Source: Micromonospora rosaria (GTDB lineage Bacteria > Actinomycetota > Actinomycetes > Mycobacteriales > Micromonosporaceae). From it: a DNA stretch of 38,238 nucleotides. A model generated the notes under the pieces. That model was not told the DNA's origin. It saw only the letters and a list, made by a program, of their open reading frames with translations, and did no database searches. The translations under genes and the position numbers were made by a program. The stretch lies in assembly GCF_001567585.1 (NCBI RefSeq), contig NZ_LRQV01000060.1, positions 1 to 38,238 on the forward strand, written 5' to 3'. This document shows positions 25,564-31,791 of the stretch, one piece after another (within the stretch, counting starts at the first letter, position 1; each line of letters starts with the position of its first letter).

Positions 25564-26607
25564 TCAGCCGGGCTGCCCGGCGAGGTGCGCCGGACGCCTC
25601 TCGATGCGCGCGCGGACCAGCCGGTCGCCGAAGTGCCGGTCGAGGCGGCGGGTGGCCGCCGCCCAGTCCCGCATGGTGCGGACCGGGCCGAGGGTCGCGG
25701 TGACGAAGGGGTCGCTCCACCGCTGCACACAGCGGCGCCACACCTCGCCGGGGTCCTCGGTGAGCAGGCTGCCGACGGTCCCCTCGTAGATCGGCATGGC
25801 CCGGGCCGCGCCGTCCGGCTCGACCTGGAGGAACGGGTACCAGCCCCGGGCGAGGTGGTCCGGGTGCACCTGGAGCATCCGGTTGTCCTGCACGGCGACG
25901 GTGACGGTGGGCGGCAGCAGCGCGCGCAGCCGCTCGCCGGTGGCGGGATCGGCGAGGGCGTCGGCCTGCTCGTCGTCGAGCAGTTCGGCGTCGACGAAGC
26001 TGGGGCGGCTGGCCAGCCCGATCGGCATGGCCGCGCCGATCCAGACGAAGTCCAGGTGCGGCAGCCGGGCGGCGAGCGTGGCGCAGAGCTGGTCGAGCTG
26101 GTGGAGGCTGCTGCGGACCACGGTGCAGTCGACGCCGAACTCGGCGCTGCGGTGGCCGGCGGCGCGCAACCGACCGGCCGCCCCGTCGAGGCGTTCCAGG
26201 GTGGCCAGCGCCCGGTCGAAGGAGCCGGCCCGCCCCCGGACGCGGTCGTGCACCGCCGGGGTCGCCCCGTCCACGCTGACGTTGACCCGGTCGAACTCGG
26301 TGAGCAGGTCGGCGGCGGTCCAGTCGGACAGCGACCAGCCGCCGGTGTAGAGGGCCACGCCGATGCCGGCGGCGCGGATCCGGCGGGCCACCTCGGCCAG
26401 CCCGCGCACCAGCAGCGGTTCCCCGCCGGCCAGCGCGATCCAGCCGGGCCGCAGCGCGATCAGCGCGTCGGTGACCCGCAGCAGGTCGGCCGGGTCGAGC
26501 TGACGGCTGGGCCGGCGGCCGGACTCGGAGTAGCAGTGGGTACAGCGCAACGGGCAGGCGTAGGTGATGTCCCACACCACGTCCGCGGGCCGTTCGGGAA
26601 GTGTCAT
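25564..26607 (-). CDS. Radical SAM enzyme in a lanthipeptide operon, no SPASM cysteines
   Basis: 347 aa from ATG 26607 (GAGG 9 nt upstream); ATG 26613 is an alternative. The canonical CxxxCxxC is CPLRCTHC (Cys18, Cys22, Cys25), followed by a GGEP motif near residue 62 and a typical TIM-barrel pattern (NVSVDGATPAVHDRVRG). The C-terminal part has the GWYPFLQVEPDGAARAMPIYEGTVGSLL pattern seen where SPASM proteins turn into their auxiliary-cluster region, but only one Cys (WRRCVQRW) remains, so auxiliary Fe-S clusters are probably absent. No separate RRE domain is evident. It is directly downstream of the precursor peptide and 14 nt upstream of the exporters, which makes the lanthipeptide its probable substrate. 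The reaction (epimerisation, C-C or C-S crosslink, other) is unknown. Confidence 0.92.
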   Translation of the reverse strand: MTLPERPADVVWDITYACPLRCTHCYSESGRRPSRQLDPADLLRVTDALIALRPGWIALAGGEPLLVRGLAEVARRIRAAGIGVALYTGGWSLSDWTAADLLTEFDRVNVSVDGATPAVHDRVRGRAGSFDRALATLERLDGAAGRLRAAGHRSAEFGVDCTVVRSSLHQLDQLCATLAARLPHLDFVWIGAAMPIGLASRPSFVDAELLDDEQADALADPATGERLRALLPPTVTVAVQDNRMLQVHPDHLARGWYPFLQVEPDGAARAMPIYEGTVGSLLTEDPGEVWRRCVQRWSDPFVTATLGPVRTMRDWAAATRRLDRHFGDRLVRARIERRPAHLAGQPG

Positions 26608-26639
26608 CACCATCGTCCTCGTGTGTGGTGGCGGCGGGA

Positions 26640-26670
26640 CGGTGCGGGACGCCGGTCGCGCCCCGCACCG
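26640..26670 (-). terminator. Hairpin between precursor and radical SAM genes (possible attenuator)
   Basis: CGGTGCGGG and CCCGCACCG form a perfect 9-bp stem around a 13-nt loop, 43 nt after the precursor stop and 32 nt before the radical SAM start. A processing or partial-termination signal here would raise precursor mRNA over the enzyme genes, a common arrangement in RiPP operons. There is no T-run. Confidence 0.45.
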
Positions 26671-26713
26671 CCCGGTCCGCCTGATCGGATCGGCGGTCGT
26701 CACCGCCGCGGGA

Positions 26714-26848
26714 TCAGCAGGTACGGGTGCAGCCGCTGGACGTGCACGTCGTCGGGCCGCAGGGGAACAGCGCGACCTCGTCGTCGGCGGGCAGCAACTG
26801 CAGCGCCTGCACGTCGAGCTCGAACTCGAAGTCGATCTCGGTCTCCAC
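26714..26848 (-). CDS. Lanthipeptide precursor peptide, FxLD-type leader
   Basis: 44 aa from a GTG at 26848, 5 nt after the protease stop. The acidic leader starts METEIDFEFELDVQAL and carries FELD (residues 9-12, an FxLD motif) and LQLLP (16-20), then an acidic ADDE. The putative core is CGPTTCTSSGCTRTC (residues 30-44): four Cys and seven Ser/Thr in 15 residues, ending the protein. The core resembles FxLD-family lanthipeptides (T-S-x-G-C-x-x-T-C), and LQLLPADDE resembles the LHALPETD part of the class IV VenA leader. Pro29 sits exactly before the first Cys, fitting cleavage by the neighbouring prolyl-oligopeptidase-like enzyme. It sits in the middle of the synthetase-protease-radical SAM-exporter operon. 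Too short and GTG-started for routine gene calling. Confidence 0.9.
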   Translation of the reverse strand: METEIDFEFELDVQALQLLPADDEVALFPCGPTTCTSSGCTRTC

Positions 26849-26852
26849 GGGG

Positions 26853-26862
26853 ATCACCTCCT
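26853..26862 (-). promoter_or_regulatory. Full-length Shine-Dalgarno of the precursor gene
   Basis: AGGAGGTGAT matches the 3' end of 16S rRNA over ten bases and is 4 nt from the GTG. It includes the TGA stop of the protease gene, so translation termination and precursor initiation are coupled. This is the best ribosome site I saw in the window and fits a peptide needed in large amount. Confidence 0.85.
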
Positions 26863-28662
26863 CTCCGGGGTCGGTACGGACACCACGACCGGGTCGGGCG
26901 TGGTGGTCTCGGGGCCGTGCCGGAGGAAGTCCGTCACGGTGCGGCGCAGGGCCGCGGCGGGGCCGCCGTGGAACGGGTCGTGTCCCGCGTCGGGCAGTTC
27001 CAGGTAGCGCACCGGTGCGCCGGCCGCCCGCATCCGGGCGTGCAGGGCCCGCGACTGGCTGACCGGGATGACCTCGTCGCGGGCGCCGTGCACCAGCAGC
27101 AGGGGCACCTCGCGGGGGTGCAGGCGGAGCAGGTCGCGGGGACCGAGGTCGTCGGCGAGCGCGGTGGCGCCGCCGAGCCGGTCGACGAGCCGCCGCACCG
27201 GCGCGGACGCCTCGGCGCGCAGCCGGGCCCCGCTGAGGAAGGGCGCGACGGCCACGGCGCGGCGGAACAGGTCGGGGCGGCAGGCCGCGGCGAGCACGGC
27301 GAGGAAGGCCCCGTAGCTGGTGCCGTAGAGGGTCAGGGTGGCCGCGCCGTCGGCCCGCAGCCGGTCGCCGAGGGCCAGCACGTCGGCCAGGTCCGGACCG
27401 CCCCAGGCGTCGCGGATGGCGTACCGGTGGGCGTCGCCGTAGCCGGTGCTGCCGCGCTGGTTGGGGGCCACCACCGCGAGACCGGCGGCGTGCAGGTGCT
27501 GGGCCAGCGGGTCGAAGCCGAGGTCCCAGGCCGCCTCCGGGCCGCCGTGCAGGACCAGCACCGTGCCGGGGCGGCGTGCCGGGTCACCGTACGTCATCGC
27601 CTCGATCGGGCCGGCCGGGCCCGGCAGCCGGCGGGGGCGGGCGGGGGTCCACGGACCGGCCGGCGGGGTGTGGAACCGGGCCGGCGGGCCGGACGGGCCG
27701 GGGACACCGAGCAGGCCGGGGGGCAGCGCGGTGGCGGAGAAGGGCACGGTCAGCGCGACGTGGTTCCAGGCGGCGGTGTCACCGAGCCGGCCCGGCGCGG
27801 GCAGCCCGATCTCCTCCGTGCGGCCGGTGGCCAGGTCGTGTCGCAGCAGCGTGGACCGGCCGTGCCGGGTGACGGCCACCGCGAGGTGGGCGTCGCCGGG
27901 AGCCAGGGCCAGGGGTACGGCGGTCCCGGGGACGCCGAACGGGGCGACGGGTCGGGACGGGCCGTGGCCGTGCCGGTCGGTCCAGGCCAGCCGCAGCCGG
28001 CCCGGGGTGCCGTGGGCGGCTAGGACGACGCCGGTGGCGGGCTGGGCCAGCAGCAGGTGGGTCGGCTCGCCGGCGGCGGGCAGGTCCTGCGGGGTCGGCT
28101 GCGGGTCGGCCAGGTCGATCGCGGCGGGCCCGGTCCGCCCGTCGTGGTGGTGGGTGAAGCCGAGCCGCAGCGGGTCCGGCCCGAGCCAGGCCGCGCCCCC
28201 GACCGTGCCGGGCAGGACGGCGACGACGACCGGCGGTACGGCGGCGTCGACGCGCCAGATCGTGGTGCCGACGCCGGTGCGGGTGAGGGCGTACGCCACC
28301 GCCCGGGGGTCCGGCGCGGGCAGCAGCCGGACCGCACCCGCCGGCAGGGTGCCCAGCGGCACCTCGGCGGCCGGTCCGTCCCCCGGCACCAGCAGGGTGA
28401 GCCGGGCCTCGGCGGCGGTGTGGTCGACCAGCAGGACCCGTCCGTCGTCGGTGCACGTCACCTGACATCGGGCCGGCAGCGGCTCCCGGGTCGGCACCCG
28501 GTGGCAGTGCGGCACCGGCCGGTCCAGCGACCACGCCTCCAGGTGGGTGGCGCCGTCCTCGCCGTGGCCCAGGCTCACCGCGCGGGTACCCGCCGGGGAG
28601 AAGGCGAAGCCGCTGCGCAGCAGGGCCCGCGCGGGACGCTGCCCGACGGTGGTCGCGGTCAT
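26854..28662 (-). CDS. S9-family (prolyl-oligopeptidase-like) serine peptidase, probable leader peptidase
   Basis: 602 aa; ATG 28662 overlaps the synthetase stop (ATGA). An N-terminal beta-propeller-like region (about 1-340) precedes an alpha/beta hydrolase domain with the oxyanion motif HGGP (372-375), nucleophile Ser449 in YGTSYGA, Asp529 in HGARDEV and His561 in DAGHDPF. S9 prolyl oligopeptidases are known leader peptidases of class III lanthipeptides (FlaP type), cutting after proline. The precursor has a proline at position 29, immediately before the Cys-rich core, with others at 20 and 32, so cleavage after Pro29 is the straightforward prediction. No signal peptide is seen, so it acts in the cytoplasm before export. 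Acylaminoacyl-peptidase-like specificity is the main alternative. Confidence 0.92.
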   Translation of the reverse strand: MTATTVGQRPARALLRSGFAFSPAGTRAVSLGHGEDGATHLEAWSLDRPVPHCHRVPTREPLPARCQVTCTDDGRVLLVDHTAAEARLTLLVPGDGPAAEVPLGTLPAGAVRLLPAPDPRAVAYALTRTGVGTTIWRVDAAVPPVVVAVLPGTVGGAAWLGPDPLRLGFTHHHDGRTGPAAIDLADPQPTPQDLPAAGEPTHLLLAQPATGVVLAAHGTPGRLRLAWTDRHGHGPSRPVAPFGVPGTAVPLALAPGDAHLAVAVTRHGRSTLLRHDLATGRTEEIGLPAPGRLGDTAAWNHVALTVPFSATALPPGLLGVPGPSGPPARFHTPPAGPWTPARPRRLPGPAGPIEAMTYGDPARRPGTVLVLHGGPEAAWDLGFDPLAQHLHAAGLAVVAPNQRGSTGYGDAHRYAIRDAWGGPDLADVLALGDRLRADGAATLTLYGTSYGAFLAVLAAACRPDLFRRAVAVAPFLSGARLRAEASAPVRRLVDRLGGATALADDLGPRDLLRLHPREVPLLLVHGARDEVIPVSQSRALHARMRAAGAPVRYLELPDAGHDPFHGGPAAALRRTVTDFLRHGPETTTPDPVVVSVPTPERR

Positions 28663-31505
28663 GCCGGGCTCCCGGCGGGCAGCGCCGTCGCGTGCCGGAC
28701 CGGCTCGGTGGCCCCGGTCGCGGCAGGCTCGGCGGCCCCGCTGGCATCGGTCGCGGCGGACCGGGCGGGCCCGGTGGCGCTGGTCGCCGGGGCGGCCGGC
28801 AGGAACGGGCGGGCTCCCCCGTGCCGCAGCCGCAGCAGGTAGCCGACCGCGCCGGAGAGGCCGGTGTGGAAGTCGGCGACCACGTCGAGCAGGGTCTCGT
28901 CGGGCAGCAGCAGCCGGCCGTCGCGCAGCCCGGCCCGGGCCCGCATCCAGGCGGCCAGTTCACCGGCCCAGTCCCGGTAGCGGGCCTCCCCGGTGGCGTC
29001 GGCGAGGTCGAGCAGGAAGTGTCCGTCGCCGGCCAGTCCGTGACAGGCCGCCGGGGAGGCCAGCGCGGCGGCCCGCCGGACCGTGACCGCCGCCCGGCGG
29101 GCCAGGTCGCCGTAGCGGTCGTCGCCGGTGGCCGTCCAGAGCCGGACGAGGAAGGTGCCGATGCCGGAAGCCCCGCTGCACCAGTGCGCCGCCATCGCCT
29201 GGGCCCGGCTCGCGCCCCGGTCGTCGGTGGGCCACCGGACCCCGCCGTCGTCGGGCTCGGCGACGGCCACGAGCGTCTCGCCGGCCGCGAGCGCCAGGTC
29301 ACGGTACCCGGGCCGGTCGGTCAGGTCGGCGGCGGCCAGCAGGAACGTGGCGACCCCGGCCACCCCGTGCCCGAAGCCGTACTGCCGCAGGCCGGCCAGT
29401 TCGGAGAGCAGGTCGGCGGGGACCGGCCACATCACCCGCCCGTCGGTACGCTCCACGGTGGCCACCAGGTGGTCGGCGCAGTCCAGGGCCCGCCGCCGGA
29501 ACCGGTCGTCCCCGGTGACCCGCCACAGGTGCAGCTGGGCCAGGCCCGCCCCGGCCGTACCGTGGCAGACGTCCGGGTTGGGCCAGCGCAGCGGCGTCCG
29601 CAGCGCCAGGTCGAGGGCCACCTCGGCCAGCGCCGGGTCGGCCAGGAGGCGGGCCGCGTCGTGCAGCGCCCAGGCGGTGCCGGAGCGGCCGAAGTAGAGG
29701 CCGGGCAGGGTGCGCGGCTCGTGCGGTAGCTGGTCGACGATCCACCGGGCGGTGCCGGCGACGGCGTCGCGCAGCCCGTCCCCGCCCGGCGTGCCGGCGG
29801 CGAGGGTCAGCACGGACAGCACGCCGGCCGCGCCGTGCTGCACGGCGCACGGGTCGGTGGTCTCCCCGAACGGGCCGGACCGCCACAGCCGGTCGACGCG
29901 GTGCGGGCGCATGGTCGTGGTGAGGAAGGCCAGGCCGTCGCGGACCAGCCGGTCCGCGTCGGCGATGGGCAGCACCGCCGCCACGTCCGCGTCGGCCGCC
30001 GGCTCCGGTTCCGGCCGGCCGGCGAGGCCGGTCAGGAAGTCGCGGACCCGGGGCAGGTCCCACCGCCGGTCGGGGTCGTCGTCGGTGAGGCCGAGGATCA
30101 GGGGGCGCAGCAGCGGCACCGCCGGCATCCGGGCGGCGACCAGGTCGAGCAGCGCGGCGATCCGGGGCGCCACCGGCTGTTCGGTCGGCTCGTCGCGCAG
30201 CAGCACCGGGTTGATCCCGCTGACCAGGTGACAGATGGTGGCGCCGAGGCTGAACCGGTCGCTGGCCGGCTGCGGGGCGGCGTCGACGAGGGCGCTGCCG
30301 CGCTGTTCGGGTGAGGCGTAGCCGAAGGTCACGGCCCGGCCGACGGGGGTGCCCGGCGGTACGGCCAGCTCCAGGTCGACCATCCGGGGCCGCTCGTCGT
30401 CGCCGACCATCACGTTGAACGGGTTGAAGTCCCGGTGCACCAGGCCGGCGTCGTGCACCGCCGCCAGCAGGTCGGTCAGGCGCAGGGCCAGGCGTACCAC
30501 GGTGGCCAGCGGCAGGCCCCGGTCCGTCCGGCCGGTCCGGGCCAGCTCGGCGGCCCGCCAGGCGTACAGGTGGGCGCCGGGGATGAACTCCTCGGCCAGG
30601 AAGAGGTCCTGCTGGTGGGTGAAGAGCTCGACCAGCCGGGGGGCGACGTCGGTGTGGGCGAGCCGGCGCAGCACCTCCGCCTCGTTGCGCAGCGCGTCGC
30701 GGGCGTCCGCGCCGGTGAGGTCGGCGTCGGCGTGCCGGCGGGCCTGCTTGACCACCACCTGCTCGCCGGTGCGCTGGTCGACCGCCCGGTAGACGCCGCC
30801 CCGGTACGAGTGCCGGATCGCGTCGCGGACCAGGAACCGCCCGCCGAGCAGCACCGGGCGGGGCGACCCACCGCCGGTCCGGCGGGGCGGGACGGGCAGC
30901 GGCGAGCCGGCCCACGACGGCGGGTCGAACCAGGCCCGGCGCACGTCCCGGGTACGGGTGCCGTCGGGGCCGGTCAGCAGGGTCTCGTAGGTGCCGTCGT
31001 CGCCCAGTTCGCTGCCCCGGAAGCCGCCGTACCGGTAGTGGACGAGCCCGCCGGGGCGGTACGGCCGGTCGGAGAGGATGCCCGGGCCGGGCAACCCGTA
31101 CGTGGCCTGGTGCAGCCGCTCGGCGAGCAGCCGGAACTGCTCCTCGTCGGTCGGGTACGCGGTGATGAACTTGCCGCCCCCGCCCCGTTCGGCGTTGCGG
31201 GAGACCATCCGGGCGGCCATGTCCAGGCTGCGGGAGAACTTGAACGCGCAGCCGGCGCGGACCAGCACGTCGGCGGCGCGGGCCAGCACGATCGGCGCGG
31301 AGAGCTGGGTCGCCGAGACGTGCAGCTTCCAGCCGTGCGGGGGCAGGGCGTGCTCGGGCGGGGCCAGCAGGCACCACAGGCTGCTGCGCCGTACCGTCCA
31401 GTCCTCGACCCCGGCGCGGATCAGCGCGAGCCGGGCGATGTCGAGCAGCAGCAGTTGCGCGACGTCCTGCGGTTGCCTGGTGTGCTCGGTCTGTCCGACG
31501 GACAC
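28659..31505 (-). CDS. Trifunctional lanthipeptide synthetase (lyase-kinase-cyclase), LanL-like with zinc site
   Basis: 948 aa from a GTG at 31505 (GGAGAGGGGG 6 nt upstream). Lyase region about 55-165 (WKLHVSAT, GKFITAYPTDEEQF, ILSDRPYRPGGLVHYRYG). Kinase about 220-490: Lys253 in VVVKQA, HRDFNPFN at 357-364, metal-binding Asp377 in VDLEL. LanC-like cyclase about 550-900 with seven GxxG repeats, including CHGTAG (647) and GHGVAG (712), and complete zinc ligands: Cys776 in HWCSG, Cys821 and His822 in CHGLAG. Class III LanKC cyclases lack these ligands, so the protein is class IV (LanL) by this criterion. It would phosphorylate and eliminate Ser/Thr, then add Cys to form (methyl)lanthionine. An Ala/Thr-rich tail (about 904-948) is unusual. 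First gene of the operon; no clear promoter could be picked in 31506-31791. Confidence 0.94.
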   Translation of the reverse strand: MSVGQTEHTRQPQDVAQLLLLDIARLALIRAGVEDWTVRRSSLWCLLAPPEHALPPHGWKLHVSATQLSAPIVLARAADVLVRAGCAFKFSRSLDMAARMVSRNAERGGGGKFITAYPTDEEQFRLLAERLHQATYGLPGPGILSDRPYRPGGLVHYRYGGFRGSELGDDGTYETLLTGPDGTRTRDVRRAWFDPPSWAGSPLPVPPRRTGGGSPRPVLLGGRFLVRDAIRHSYRGGVYRAVDQRTGEQVVVKQARRHADADLTGADARDALRNEAEVLRRLAHTDVAPRLVELFTHQQDLFLAEEFIPGAHLYAWRAAELARTGRTDRGLPLATVVRLALRLTDLLAAVHDAGLVHRDFNPFNVMVGDDERPRMVDLELAVPPGTPVGRAVTFGYASPEQRGSALVDAAPQPASDRFSLGATICHLVSGINPVLLRDEPTEQPVAPRIAALLDLVAARMPAVPLLRPLILGLTDDDPDRRWDLPRVRDFLTGLAGRPEPEPAADADVAAVLPIADADRLVRDGLAFLTTTMRPHRVDRLWRSGPFGETTDPCAVQHGAAGVLSVLTLAAGTPGGDGLRDAVAGTARWIVDQLPHEPRTLPGLYFGRSGTAWALHDAARLLADPALAEVALDLALRTPLRWPNPDVCHGTAGAGLAQLHLWRVTGDDRFRRRALDCADHLVATVERTDGRVMWPVPADLLSELAGLRQYGFGHGVAGVATFLLAAADLTDRPGYRDLALAAGETLVAVAEPDDGGVRWPTDDRGASRAQAMAAHWCSGASGIGTFLVRLWTATGDDRYGDLARRAAVTVRRAAALASPAACHGLAGDGHFLLDLADATGEARYRDWAGELAAWMRARAGLRDGRLLLPDETLLDVVADFHTGLSGAVGYLLRLRHGGARPFLPAAPATSATGPARSAATDASGAAEPAATGATEPVRHATALPAGSPA

Positions 31506-31708
31506 CCCGCACCCCCTCTCCGGTCGTCCGGGCCGTTCGTGGTCCGGCCTCGGTGGACACCTGGAACGATCGCGGACCGGTTGTCCCGACCCCAGGGACC
31601 ACGGCCCGGCCCGCTCGGGACGTCCGCTCGGATCCCCGGGACGGATTCCCGGCGGTGCCCGCACGACGGACGCCGCGCCGTCCTGCGCGGGCAGGGCGGC
31701 GCGGCGTC

Positions 31709-31787
31709 GGGTGCTCCGGCGCGGGCCGGCGTCGGCCGGTGGGGATCGGCGGTGGACAGCGTGGCGGGGGTGCTCCGGCGCGGGCCG
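31709..31787. repeat. 20-bp direct repeat between synthetase and sensor-kinase genes
   Basis: gggtgctccggcgcgggccg occurs at 31709-31728 and 31768-31787, 59 nt apart, just beyond the kinase stop (31792) and some 200-280 nt upstream of the synthetase start. Each copy includes a GC-rich partly symmetric stretch. Operator or terminator function is possible; the 286-nt gap shows no gene. Confidence 0.6.
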
Positions 31788-31791
31788 CCGG

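Noticed and set aside
26714..26848. Reading the precursor as a sactipeptide with the radical SAM enzyme as sactisynthase
   Set aside because: The enzyme lacks SPASM cysteines expected for sactionine formation, and a full lanthipeptide synthetase is in the operon.
28659..31505. Plain class III LanKC (RamC-type) label for the synthetase
   Set aside because: The cyclase keeps all three zinc ligands, which class III enzymes lack; class IV-like is the better description.
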